Origin: Uranotaenia lowii
Taxonomy: Eukaryota; Arthropoda; Insecta; Diptera; Culicidae
Assembly: GCF_029784155.1 (NCBI RefSeq)
Contig: NC_073692.1
Span: 241,633,756-241,697,755, forward strand
DNA: 64,000 nucleotides
Reading direction: 5' to 3'
The notes beneath the pieces were generated by a model. It ran no database searches. It had not been told where the DNA came from and saw nothing but the letters and a program-made list of their open reading frames with translations. A program made the position numbers and the translations under genes. Of this stretch, positions 23,660 through 34,197 are shown in pieces; position 1 is the stretch's first letter, and every line of letters starts with the position of its first letter.

Positions 23660-24022
23660 AAAATGGACTCCACCATGATGCTTAGTTTTGCTATCAAGTT
23701 AAAATCTACCAAATTTTGCTCACTATTTGCTGTTGATACCGAAATGTGGTCTCAACTTGCTGTAAAATCGAAATGTATGAGTCCTCAATTATGCCTAATT
23801 TTGCTCTCGTACAAAATTTTATAGCAAAAGATGCTCTAAGTTTGCTGTTAACACCTTATCATGCTCTCAATTTGCTATCAATTTGGGCATCAAAGTCTGC
23901 TCGGGTTTGTAATTTGGTTCATCATTAAGCGGGAAAAGTTGTAATTAAGGCAAAAGACGAAATAAAAATTCTTTTTGGTTTTAATTTTCCTCAAGAAAAG
24001 TTGGTTTTATTTTCCTACCCGA

Positions 24023-24184
24023 AAGTCAGAAAATGGTCTGACGTACGTATATTTACTTCACAAATCAAAAGAAAAGTTAATCGAAGGAGCCTTGAGTGTA
24101 AAATTGAACGCATTTTAACTTAATGCTTGCCATCAAAGTCTTTATAGTGTCATCCGGTACCAGTTTCGCAGTTTTTTTCCTTCT
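24023..24184. repeat. Left copy of 162-bp target-site duplication
   Basis: The segment from aagtcagaaaatggtctgac to gcagtttttttccttct is repeated at 27005-27166 with no difference that I can see. The two copies bracket a non-LTR retroelement. From about 24047 it is itself part of an ITmD37E-like mariner copy that resumes at 27167. Confidence 0.88.
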
Positions 24185-24336
24185 ACAGTTTGTGTTCATA
24201 CCTCGAGTGGAGTGGTCGTCTTTTTTGCTGCTACGTTTCATTTGCCCTTGAGTAGCCAAGCTACTGTAAAATTTTGCTATTGTCTAACACAATAGCATAT
24301 ATCTAGTCGGAGATTTGTGTGATTTTGGGATCCAAA

Positions 24337-25404
24337 ATGGAGGAAGCGAGATCCAATTCGCTTCGAATTTATTTTGGACCAGGGAAAGCTGAGCCGTCGG
24401 TCTACGAAATTTTTCAGTTTTTGAAACTTAAAATGAATATTGTCGGTGAAAATCTCTTAGCTATGTATAAAGAGGCCAAAGAACATAGTGTTTACTTGAA
24501 ATTCAAGAGTAAAGAACTGCTGAAAAGTACATTGTTGCGGTTACCATCTTCGATGAATTTTGACTATAACGAGAAAAGTTCAACTGTAGTGACGTTCTCG
24601 GAAGCATCAAGCGTGTTTAAATACGTGCGAATTTTTAGTTTACCTCCGGAGATAGATGATAAGGAGATTTCGGATGTGTTTATGAAATTTGGAGTTATTC
24701 AACGAATGGTAAGAGAAAAGTATGCGAGTGAAACGGGATTTCCAATCTGGACGGGAGTGCGTGGAATACACATGGAAATTAAGAGTGAGATTCCGGCGAC
24801 AGTGCACGTGCGAAATTTCCAAGCCCGCGTATTTTATGAGGGTCTTGTAAACAAATGTTTTGTGTGTGGAAGCAAAGAACACATAAAGGCAAACTGTTCT
24901 AAGCGTATCACAGTCCAGAAAAGGTTGACTCAAAAATTTCCGCAATATAGTGATATTGTTGCTGGTACTAGTAGCTTATTATCGACGGCTACCGACGTAG
25001 AGAATGTGGAAGTGAGCACACAGAACCAGACAATTGAAATCGAATCACAAAGTAGCTCGTGCAATCGGAATAACGACGAGGTAATCGAGGCGGCAGGAAA
25101 CGAGCTAAGCAGTGAAGGGAAAAATATTGATCAACGGTCTGAAGAAACGGAAACACAAGTTAATCCAGAGCGTGAGAGCAGAGACGTGGGGACTGAAGAA
25201 ATGGATTCTGCATCTTCAAGAAAATACTGGGAGCGAACAAAACGTGGTCGAAAGGAAATTAAAACTAATAACAGGAATGAATCCGAAACATCTACGGAAT
25301 CAGATTCGGGATTGATAGTTATTCCTCCATCTCCTAGCTTCTTAGAAGCACAGAGTGCTCTAACTCGTTCTAGATCAAAATCGAAACAGCAGAGGCAACA
25401 CTGA
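24337..25404 (+). CDS. Non-LTR retrotransposon ORF1 (gag-like, zinc knuckle)
   Basis: The frame is open from 24319, but the ATG at 24337 (CAAAATGG context, MEEARSNS...) is the better start. In 24319 numbering, residues 20-170 form two RNA-binding-like segments rich in aromatic and basic residues. A single CCHC knuckle follows, C180-X2-C183-X4-H188-X4-C193. The C-terminal third is acidic, Ser/Thr/Glu-rich and ends in Arg/Ser/Lys/Gln-rich residues. This is the usual build of ORF1 proteins of insect non-LTR elements (Jockey/LOA/I-like), which coat the element RNA as nucleic-acid chaperones. One knuckle rather than two or three is at the low end. No ORF2 follows. The frame is intact, so the insertion is relatively young. 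Confidence 0.8.
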   Translation: MEEARSNSLRIYFGPGKAEPSVYEIFQFLKLKMNIVGENLLAMYKEAKEHSVYLKFKSKELLKSTLLRLPSSMNFDYNEKSSTVVTFSEASSVFKYVRIFSLPPEIDDKEISDVFMKFGVIQRMVREKYASETGFPIWTGVRGIHMEIKSEIPATVHVRNFQARVFYEGLVNKCFVCGSKEHIKANCSKRITVQKRLTQKFPQYSDIVAGTSSLLSTATDVENVEVSTQNQTIEIESQSSSCNRNNDEVIEAAGNELSSEGKNIDQRSEETETQVNPERESRDVGTEEMDSASSRKYWERTKRGRKEIKTNNRNESETSTESDSGLIVIPPSPSFLEAQSALTRSRSKSKQQRQH

Positions 25405-25728
25405 TAATCTTTCTTCCTAAGCTCATTTGTTTTGAGCTTTGCTAAGAAAAAGTTTTGTTTCACCTTTGGATAAATAGTTTTGAAACATATTGAATCATTA
25501 AATGATCTAAAAGAAATAGTTATTTTGAAAAATAAATTAAAATAGATGTATACTGTTAAAAAACAACGATTGAAATAGGAGATTACAAAAAATTGTTACT
25601 TGTCACATGCAATAAATTAGTTTCAAATAATGTTAAAGATAATGAACACAACCAAGGGGAGTGTATAGTAGGTGTACTGATCAACCAAAATATCAAATCA
25701 GCCATGTTGGGTTTTCAAGTTGGCTACC
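25405..25728 (+). other. Spacer after ORF1
   Basis: AT-rich non-coding sequence between the ORF1 stop and the mini-gene. No endonuclease or reverse transcriptase motif is visible in any frame. Confidence 0.4.
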
Positions 25729-26090
25729 ATGGACACGTTGCGTTTGTTTACCAACAAAGCACTCGAAGACGAAGACATCCGCAAGATAATCAGCCTGTTG
25801 GAGAGTTTATTTAAAGGGCTAAACGATATCTGTCCGGAGGTAGGTACTTATCAGCTCATAGCTACTGTTAAAAATTTGAATAATGATGCTCATTTTTATC
25901 TCCATCCAGATGCAAACCACACTACTGCAGGGCGGTTTCGACGGTTTCTCGATGCTGTAAGTACACAACCTGTACGCGCTACTCATTAAGCTACCAGACG
26001 AACATTATTTTCTGCGCCGATTTCAATAGCGTTCCAGAATGTAACTTGAACCGACAGCTGACTTCGTCGACGACAAGATGGCTGGTTTAG
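25729..26090 (+). CDS. Three-exon 72-aa mini-gene in retroelement tail
   Basis: The ATG lies in a strong ACCATGG context. Exon 1 (25729-25839, 37 codons, starting MDTLRLFTNKALEDEDIRKI) ends at a GTAGGT donor. A 70-nt intron ends catccag at 25909; exon 2 is 25910-25956; a GTAAGT donor and a 73-nt intron ending tttcaatag at 26029 precede exon 3 (26030-26090), which ends in TAG. The three exons total 219 nt and join into one uninterrupted 72-codon frame. Exon 1 looks like an amphipathic helix. No family is recognised. Retention of introns in a retroposed unit is odd unless the transcript was unspliced. Confidence 0.45.
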
Positions 26091-26973
26091 AATCGAGGAA
26101 CTCCGTTCTTTATTACTAAAAGTGAACGAAATGTGAACATCCCGTTGCCCGCCGAAAAAGTAGTGAAACTTGGAGTGAAATTTATAGCAGAGTGCAACTG
26201 CTGGTTAAAGACTTTCTTAGCAGATTTCTTCGGTAGTTTAACGGAAATAAACGATCAACACACACAAACTGGTCTTTTTGTGAAAACAATGAAAAATAAT
26301 GGCGCTCAACATTTTATTAACTTCTTAAATTTAATCAAACCTAATTTTCGGGAACAGTTTGATATGTTACATGTACGTATGTTTTCCAGAAGAATCTCAT
26401 TCCTTCACAGAGGTAAACAGATAGGCAAACAATTTTTGAATATCCGAAATGATATGCAGCTCAACTCGATTGGTTCCAGCGGTGAGTTTTGCGTTCTGCC
26501 ATCGCAGAAACAGGCTGCAATGTTTTCGGATTGGCTCGAATATCCTCACCGACCCTGCTGTTGCTGCTTCAAACAAATCCGGCTTGTGCGCTCGTTAAGG
26601 ATGAGCTCGGGTTGAACAATCCTGCGGATGATCGGTTGTCTGATGACTGCTGGTGTCATGGAAGGGATCTGGTATTCGAGGGTTTGGTTTGATAGTTGGT
26701 TGACCGCGGGTAGAAAAACCTTTTTGGCGCTGGCTATTTGGAAGCTGGCTCGTATGGAAAACACCGGCTGATGGAAGCTGACTTGGGGACGCTGAAAATG
26801 TATTCTGATGAAATTGAACCATCTTCCCTCACTAAACAATTTTTTTCTTATGTTTATAAACAAAGATAACGAGCACCACCAACACCCGCGCTCTCCTCGC
26901 CTACTTACTGCAAAAGTCAGCAAACCTTCTACTTTAAGAACCTTGAACACAACTGTAGATGTAAGATCTTATT

Positions 26974-26985
<12 letters not shown>
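26091..26985. other. Coding-like 3' region of the retroelement
   Basis: The plus strand is open for 160 codons (26133-26615) and the minus strand for 134 codons (26546-26950); both have plausible composition but no domain I recognise. They overlap, so at most one is real. Sequence just before the poly(A) contains attaaataaataaa, a likely polyadenylation signal for plus-strand transcription. Confidence 0.3.
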
Positions 26986-27004
<19 letters not shown>

Positions 27005-27005
<1 letters not shown>

Positions 27006-27166
27006 AGTCAGAAAATGGTCTGACGTACGTATATTTACTTCACAAATCAAAAGAAAAGTTAATCGAAGGAGCCTTGAGTGTAAAATTGAACGCATTTTAA
27101 CTTAATGCTTGCCATCAAAGTCTTTATAGTGTCATCCGGTACCAGTTTCGCAGTTTTTTTCCTTCT
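27005..27166. repeat. Right copy of 162-bp target-site duplication
   Basis: Matches 24023-24184 over its full length by eye. Its left border is blurred by the poly(A) run of the retroelement. Confidence 0.88.
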
Positions 27167-27712
27167 CGTCTTTGACTGTCTTCTTGCTCTTCCGAAATTC
27201 CCGCTTCATTATTGCCCAGTATTGCTCCACCGGGCGCAGCTCCGGACAGTTTGGCGTGTTCATGTCCTTGACAGAAAAAATGTACAGAATTAGCCTCTAC
27301 ATCTCCAGGACACTTTTAGAATAGTGGCATGATGCCAAATTTGACCAAAATAGCGGAGCTTCATCGTGCTGCTGCAAAAGCGACAAGAGGTACTTCTCGT
27401 GGCACTCGGATTTGTAGATCTTGCCATTTCCTGTTCCCTTTGTCACAAAAAGCTCAGTCCGCAAGAGCAGATGGCCTGCTAAACGATATATTTGGAGGCG
27501 AACTTCGAAATTTTATTCTCCTTAAATTTGTCGTCCACATCGAACTTGCTCTTGCCGGTGAAAAACTCCAACCCCGGAATTTGCTTAAAATCGGCTTTTA
27601 TATACGTTTCGTGGTCCATCACACAGCAGCCATATTTTGTCAGCATCTTCTCGTAAAGCTTTTAGCCGTCAATTGTTGCCATTCATCGCGGTTTGGACGG
27701 CTTGATTAAAAA
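27011..27712 (-). pseudogene. ITmD37E-like mariner transposase relic
   Basis: Read on the minus strand, the block near 27166-27290 encodes a degenerate version of the catalytic-glutamate region (pattern ELRPVEQYW followed by a basic K/R-rich tail). A further block near 27580-27660 matches the ETYIKADF region of the relic at 62895-63185. Several frameshifts and stops are present. The left part of the same copy lies at 24047-24184, separated by the non-LTR insertion. Neither the N-terminal DNA-binding region nor the right terminal repeat is present. Confidence 0.7.
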
Positions 27713-27743
27713 AAAAAATGCTTAAATAGTAGGGTATTTAAAC

Positions 27744-28321
27744 CAGTGATGGCAAATTTCGCCCGTCACGCTTGACCCGACTAGTTTTGTTTCATCAAAC
27801 GACTGGCACTGTTCTCAATTGACGAAGCCTCACTACTCGCATGACGGATAAAGCACGACAACAATCAACATTTCTACATCATCGACTGGCGAAGCTCCTA
27901 CACATGGTCAAAATTTCTCCTGAGAGTGACTGGCAAATCTCTTCACACTTCGATCGGCTGCTGACGGCAGGTACAACTAATTGAACGACTTGCTGGCAGA
28001 GAGCAACAATAGCAATAAAAAACTGAAAACGAGCTTGCTGGCAGGAGCAACAATAATAATAAATGCTTTTCTTGTTCCTCTTCGGTCGTCTTCGGCTTGC
28101 TGGCAGGAGCAACAATAATAATAAATGCGTTTCTTTTTCGTCATCGGTCGGTTGAATGCGATTGCTTGACTAGGTTAATATTTTAGCTTCAAATGACTGG
28201 GGAATGAATGACCGGCAAACGAAGTGACTGGTCGTTAAGGAACAGTCAAATGAGTTTGACGGACCAAGAGGCTCAACAGTCACAGTCATTTGACTAATGA
28301 CGTTGAATTATGCCAACCCTG
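27744..28321. mobile_element. hAT-type MITE, 578 bp
   Basis: The left end CAGTGATGGCAAATTTCGCC and right end ...TGCCAACCCTG form imperfect terminal inverted repeats (CAGKGWTGGCA). ATTTAAAC lies directly outside both ends (27736-27743, 28322-28329), the 8-bp duplication expected of hAT transposition. There is no transposase. The interior contains reiterated gactggc/tgactgg words and a local tandem repeat. Confidence 0.88.
27986..28160. repeat. Tandem cttgctggcaggagcaaca repeat
   Basis: The unit cttgctggcag(ag/g)agcaacaat followed by aataaa occurs near 27986, 28031 and 28097, with 45-66-bp spacing. The second and third units also share cttttctt and tcggtcg words. It lies inside the hAT MITE. 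Confidence 0.75.
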
Positions 28322-28329
28322 ATTTAAAC

Positions 28330-29148
28330 AATTCAAGATTTGTTATCTTGGAAGATGGGATGTTTTGCATAAGTCGTATTTGTATTTTTATTTCCTAAAA
28401 TTCACAGAAACTTAGTTTCAAAATTTTAAACAATTTTGTTCAACGGCTAAGGAACATTGTAAGTCGCTTCCTGCGGAATATCATCCGCGTTTGGTGGCCT
28501 GGCAATTGAATCTCAAACATGGAACTCCATCGCCAGTGTCATCGGAGAGCGCTAGAAATCGAGATCCGAGAAAGTAAGTGCAGATGCGAAGAGATTAAAA
28601 CGAGATTTGAAGAGGGGCTCTTGACTGGAATCCAGAAGGACATCGAAGGAGAGGCAGATTCAGAAGCTCGTGGCGGCGAAGAACATTAACTGGGGCTAAG
28701 AGAAGATGCTAGCCCCGAATCTTCAACAGTGGAGATCTTTTAAACGGCTCTATGCGCCGGAGAACCGACGCGGGATCATTAACCAGCTAAATAAGGAACA
28801 TCAAATTCACTACTTTTTAGGTTGAAGTTTTTTCAGATATCCACAATTTTTTCCTAAATTTGAAAATATTTTTAGACTGCCGCATAGCTTCATTTCTATA
28901 TAATTCTTGTTAAATTCTTACACAAATAACTGAGATAATTCAACTTACCCGAAAAGTAAATCTTCTTTATATTTGTACGCCTATAGACGGGATTAATGTT
29001 TCATCTCTCCTACCTAATTTAGGATCTGTTATTTTGAAAAATCGATCCAGAATGGTAGGAACCCTCAGACGAAAGATTTCTGAAAATGATATTTTTTCTT
29101 TAAATCTCGCATGAGCTTTCATTACGTCGCACAGTGGGCCAGGAACCA
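28330..29148. other. Unassigned; GC-richer block 28440-28800
   Basis: The block 28440-28800 is richer in G+C and purines than its surroundings and has short open stretches in several frames, as a decayed coding transposon would, but no motif is certain. At 29105-29132 ctcgcatgagctttcattacg is an outer inverted match to 31110-31138. Confidence 0.3.
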
Positions 29149-30927
29149 CACTTTTGCGGTCAAAATTGACTCCAGGCCAGAGGCTTCGTTGTAGCTCATC
29201 GGTGTCTTCGACAAAGTTACTCGACTATATTTGCGCTATCTATTGATGGATTTGAATTAGTTCTATTTTTCTCCGCAAGGTTGCGTCAAAATCTAACTTT
29301 TTACAGAAGCAAGACACAGGCATGGTATCTTTTACAAAGTTGTTCATTATACTTTTCACATCAACTTTGTAGAACATTGTTAAGCTCTATGTTGTGTACT
29401 CACCTTAAAAAAAAAAATTAAGGAAACCTTGCAAAAAATGGGTTTTTTCACATATTTTTGTTTTTAGCTATACAATACCTCAAATTTCCACAGTATTCGA
29501 TTGGATTGGACTCAAATGAGATATTCTAGTTAGTAGTGGAAAACTTATTCGTTTCGCAGATTTTTTCTGTCAAAATCGCAAAAAATAGGTTAAAATTTTA
29601 CATTTTTCGAATTGCAATAACTTGCTTGCGAGGCCTCTGGCGCACCTCATTTTTCGAGAAGTGACAGTTGTGATTATGATCTAAATGCATGTAGAAAATG
29701 TCGGTGGGTTCTCATGGGTTCCTTGCCAAATGATTTAATAAAGTTGGTTAATTTTCAATAAAAATTCACATATTGTATGACCTTTTTCAAAGAAAACATC
29801 CGCATTTCTCGTAGAAAAGTCGAATTTTCGTCGTTTTATTATTGCTTTAGTCAATTGCGATGCTAAATTAAGCGATTAAGCACATTTGGTCGAATTTATT
29901 AAAAAAATTAAAAATAATTTAAAACTGTTTTTTTTATTAATTTAAAAAAAAAATCTTTTTACAAATCTGACTAACCCGTTCGAGACCGATTGCACACCGT
30001 GTGTTCAATGGAATTTTTGTGAACAATCATTCATTATGAGTTCCGCAAACCGCAATCCGCAAATTTCTGGCAAAATGTAGTGATAAATGGTTTTGATGAA
30101 AATCAAACGACATACAAAATATTTAAGAGTTAAGTACTATAGATTCAAATGTCGTGGAAAGGCCTCCGTCTCGAATGGGTTAAATGTGCAAAAATGTGCA
30201 AATTATTTATTCAATCATCATGCAATAGATTTATCCAATAACTGAACGATGAAAATTCGACTTTTCTACGAGAAATGCGGATGTTTTCTTTGAAAAAGGT
30301 CATACAATATGTGAATTTTTATTGAAAATTAACCAACTTTATTAAATCATTTGGCAAGGAACCCACGAGAACCCACCGACATTTTCTACATGCATTTAGA
30401 TCATAATCACAACTGTCACTTCTCGAAAAATGAGGTGCGCCAAACTGCTCGCAAGCAAGTTATTGCAATTTGAAAAATGTAAAATTTTAACCTATTTTTT
30501 GCGATTTTGACAGAAAAAATCTGCGAAACGAATAAGTTTTCCACTCACTAGAATATCTCATTTGAGTCCATTCCAATCGAATACTGTGGAAATTTGAGGT
30601 ATTGTATAGCTAAAAACAAAAATATGTGAAAAAAACCCATTTTTTGCAAGGTTTCCTTAATTTTTTTTTAAGGTGAGTACACAACATAGAGCTTAACAAT
30701 GTTCTACAAAGTTGATGTGAAAAGTATAATGAACAACTTTGTAGAAGATACCATGCCTGTGTCTTACTTCTGTAAAAAGTTAGATTTTGACGCAACCTTG
30801 CGGAGAAAAATAGAACTAATTCAAATCCATCAATAGATAGCGCAAATATAGTCGAGTAACTTTGTCGAGGACACCGATGAGCTACAACGAAGCCTCTGGC
30901 CTGTAGTCAATTTTGACCGCAAAAGTG
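29149..30927. repeat. Large inverted repeat, arms about 0.69 kb
   Basis: The left arm (29149-about 29836, starting CACTTTTGCGGTCAAAATTG) and the right arm (about 30245-30927) are inverse complements along their whole length with only scattered differences. The spacer is about 408 bp. The arms include cttgcggagaaaaatagaac, gaaacgaataagttttcca and ttattgcaatttgaaaaatg words. A shorter outer match (29105-29132 with 31110-31138) suggests a larger original unit. No clear target duplication was found. A transcript across it would form a very long double-stranded RNA. Confidence 0.88.
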
Positions 30928-31948
30928 TTAAGAATTCACATAAAATTTCAGCAAAAGTCATCAAAACATCTTTATAATTTGTATTTCACATATAGAATAT
31001 GTTGTCCAGCCAGGCTAAAAATATTCTAAATAGCAAGAAGTTGCGAATAGTTTATGTTAGTTTTTATATTTTTTCGTAAAAAAAACTTTTTGTTTACATT
31101 TTGTTTCATACGACGTAATAAAAGCTCATGCGAGACAAAGATCCTTTTACTGTTTTCTCACTTCTTGAATTCTAGCTCATTTTTAATCATTTTTAATATC
31201 GTTTTACCACGTTTTACTGTTTGTTAGTTTAAACAAAGTGTATTTTTCAGTTTAACAAAATTGTGTTGATGTTTGAAATTGTTTATTCGATAAATTTATT
31301 AGGCTTTCAAGGAAGTTTTGATTAGATAATTTTGATGCCGAGCATGCTTCGAAAATAAAATAAAAATCTCAGTTACTAGTGGAACAATTTAAACAAGAAT
31401 CATATAGAAATGTAGAGTATGAATTATGTAGTCAGTCAGTCTTAAAATATTTCTAAACTTAGGAAAAACAATGTTGATGTGAGTAGAAACGACAACTGAA
31501 AAAGTACTGAAAGTCATGTTCCTTAGCCCCTGTGGTTATGCAAATTTTGAAAAAAAGTGTCAAAGTATTTTCCACAACGATTAAGTTTTTCGTTTAACAA
31601 AAGTTGTTTGAAATCTTGACACTATGCTTTTGTGAATTTTTCCTAAGAAATATGATGAAAAAAGGAAACGGGGATTAAAATATCCAACTCTCACTTACTG
31701 TTTCGCCCGAACTTCTCTTCAAACTGTCATGTGAATTTTATCCACAACAAAATATTTGAAAAATCTACAGATTTTGCAATTCAACGCTACAAAAATGGTC
31801 AAAATAAGTCATTATTGTCATTATTGGACAAAATGCATTTCAAATTGAGTGTTCCTTATGCTATGTAGAGAATTCTTTCCAACAAAACAATAAAGTCACA
31901 ACAAAAAAATTTTTTGAGGCTTCGACTGAAGCCGCGGAGGATTTAAAC
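30928..31948. other. Unassigned, ending in a disrupted open frame
   Basis: Mostly AT-rich. From about 31808 the plus strand is open up to the hAT target at 31941-31948, and, with that element removed, the frame continues at 44221 for another 33 codons to a TAA at 44320. The part around the junction is Pro/Glu-rich. No family recognised; see the findings. Confidence 0.3.
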
Positions 31949-32087
31949 CATGGGTGGCCAACATTTTCAACAGTCGGGCCAAATTTTGGAAATGCGATAG
32001 ACTGGCGGGCCACACCACCATTTTTTTTTCATTTTCCGAGCAAATAATTTCAGATGTCGCTACTAAATCGGCAGCGCTGCCCAAAAA

Positions 32088-32345
32088 ATGGAAGATCAGT
32101 TATTCATTTGCGAACCAAGTTTTAAAAAAAAATATTTTATAATAACTAATTCAAAAGTTAACCAGACCTCCCTCATTGATAGTTTCAAAACTGAACTGAC
32201 TTCAACAATTCAAAATGCAGTTTCAAATGAAATGCATACTATAAAATCGGATTTTCAAACAAAGACCGCGGCTATAGAAACATCCCAAAAATTCTCGCCT
32301 TCAAAATTTGACACTATTCAAACAGATTTTAAAAATTTAAAGTAG
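32088..32345 (+). other. 85-codon open frame with coiled-coil character
   Basis: Located inside the hAT-type element. The product is rich in Lys, Ser, Thr and Gln with spaced hydrophobic residues (SLIDSFKTELTSTIQNAV), compatible with a short coiled coil. It is not recognisable as transposase and may be a fragment of an ORF1-like protein or chance. Confidence 0.25.
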
Positions 32346-32595
32346 GGAATGAAATTCCAATATATGAGGTGATTGAACTAAAAAAACGCAATCTTTTTTT
32401 TTGAAGATGATGAAAAGTTTGAGGGAAACAAGAGAATCAATGTTTCAAGCGTAAATTTCATGTTTTTTTCGAAAAATTCATTGATTCTCATGTATCCTTA
32501 ATCTTTTCGTCATATTCGAGAAGTTGATTTTTTAAGAAATTTTAAGAGCGATGTTTTATTTTTTTTTCAATTTGCACCAGTTCAAAAGTCATGAT

Positions 32596-33348
32596 TTAAG
32601 GGGGGGGGGGGGGGGGGGGGGGTAGGGTCTAACGGGTATAAAAAAAACACCATTTTCTCGTTTTTTTTCTAGAGCTATCGTTCAAACAAATGTATTCAAA
32701 TTTTTTGCATTATACAAAGCATTGTTAAAAGAACATTTAGTTATTTTTTCGTAGAAAAATATTGAAAAATGAGCCGGTGACGGAGCACTTTCGAGGATGC
32801 TTTTTATAAAACAGGATTTGCGGTGGACACTGTATCTCAGCACAGAATCATCTGAAGTCAAAAAATCAGAGCAAAATATTTTTAATAGATGTTTTTCTGG
32901 ACCCCAACGTTTGTATTTTACTTAAAAAAAAATTAATGAAATTTTTGTGGCTGTTTGAAGTAAAAACTACGATTTTTCACGAAAAAATCCGCCATTTTTC
33001 ACCTGTAAAATCTCCCCAAAGTAAAAAAAAACAAAAAAGAAAAACGTTGGGGTCTGTTATTTTATATGTAGAAAATATGTTCCAAATTTGAAAAGAATCG
33101 GATCAGTAGTTTTCAAATGACGATGTCCACGGACTTTAAAAATGTGCTTTCGAGAAAAACGCGTTTTAAGTTTCTGCTTTTGCTTTCTTGCAGTGTTAGA
33201 TAGGAGGAGATAAAGGCCTATAATTTCTACAGTTTTGCTTCAATTGACTTGAAAATTTGACACAACATTCTTGAAATGTTTTACAATAAGAAAATAAAAA
33301 AATAAAAAAATTGATTTTTTGAAAGTGTTAGACCCTACCCCCCCTTAA
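32596..33348. mobile_element. TTAA-type MITE, copy 2 (inverted)
   Basis: Inverted relative to 3563-4300 and similar throughout, with TTAA at both ends and TAGGGTCTAAC in each terminal repeat. The left end carries an uninterrupted G run of more than 20, much longer than the seven to eight in the other copy, and is likely unstable. Confidence 0.85.
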
Positions 33349-33910
33349 ATAAAAGATTTCAAAAAATTATCAAAGAATAACGGCACATTTTTAACTTGTA
33401 GATATGCCTATAACAGAATAATTGTTTTTGCAGGAGAATAAAAACGAAAATTTTTAATTGTTTCGAACTTTTGCGAAATTATCTTAGATATGGGAACAGT
33501 TTATTATCCGACGGGTTTGTTACAAGGACAAGGTTCCTAAATTTTCCATAGGATTACAAAATTTGTGTATTTATGCGACTTTAAAATACAGGCTTTTTTG
33601 CAGATTTAATTTTTTTCTGAGGCGTTTGATATAATATTTTTTCGCCAAAAAAAATGAAATCCACATTATTTTGTAATTTTTTAATGGATATTATAACATG
33701 GCACATCAAAACGCAGTGAATTTCAATAGCTTTTTAAATAAAATATTTAAAAAAAAGTTTGTTTCGAAATATCATTAATAAGCTGCAAAAACTATCAAAT
33801 AGTACCTTCTGCAAAAATGAGAAAATTTAAAAATTTGGTAAACATCTTGAAATACCCTACGCAAATTGTCATGTAATGGATGTATCTATTTTGTCGTGAT
33901 ATTTACAGTA
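33349..33910. other. hAT element interior
   Basis: AT-rich, with no open frame above 60 codons and no repeat boundary recognised up to the CATA target duplication of the LTR element. Confidence 0.35.
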
Positions 33911-33914
33911 CATA

Positions 33915-34197
33915 AGTTATATTTTGATGGCCGAGTTTCGGGTTTTTAAAAACTAAAACTAAACTACACTTCACGACTGACTATTAACGACTGCCTTTAT
34001 TCAACATTATCTTTCACTGCACAACTCCCGTTCACACGTTGGTTCTGCAATCCGATGCCCCACCGTCCGGTCACGTAGTCCTGGGAACGATTAATTGTCG
34101 AATCAGCTAAGATGGTGCTGATGATGTTGTCGCTGTTTCTAGGGAAGCCAGTGTTTCTGCTAATTTGTGTTGCGCTTCCGTCAACCTGTCGATAACT
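33915..34197 (-). repeat. 3' LTR of gypsy-type element
   Basis: Matches 43464-43747 apart from a two-base difference (ctgcc versus ctaac) and one A in a homopolymer. The env frame runs about 30 codons into it and stops at 34107, as seen in some insect errantiviruses. Confidence 0.93.

Larger units (their letters stand above)
18118..23905 (-). mobile_element. CCCGAGCAGAC element, copy 2 (inverted)
   Basis: The left end CCCGAGCAGACTTTTATGGC (type B) and the right end, inverse of CCCGAGCAGACTTTGATGCC (type A), show the element is inverted relative to copy 1. TT occurs immediately outside both ends (18116-18117, 23906-23907). The type-A arm (23660-23905) carries the same gatagcaaa-style repeats as copy 1. 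The interior contains a minus-strand spliced ORF (20645-21045), again running from the A end to the B end, a perfect hairpin (20212-20255), a 893-bp MITE (21140-22032), and partial MITE ends near 18655 and 19378. The coding content differs from copy 1. Confidence 0.8.
24185..27004 (+). mobile_element. Non-LTR retroelement with ORF1 only
   Basis: The element lies between perfect 162-bp direct repeats and ends in a poly(A) run (about 26986-27004), the hallmarks of target-primed reverse transcription. Its 5' region (acagtttgtgttcatacctc...) precedes a 361-codon ORF1-type gene. There is no endonuclease or reverse transcriptase ORF. The last 1.6 kb instead contains unrelated coding-like sequence, including a three-exon mini-gene. 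It is thus either an internally deleted element with transduced or recombined sequence, or an ORF1-only parasite mobilised in trans. Confidence 0.8.

Noticed and set aside
26133..26950. 160-codon plus and 134-codon minus ORFs in the retroelement tail
   Set aside because: They overlap, neither has a recognisable domain, and no splice or start context favours one; described as coding-like only.
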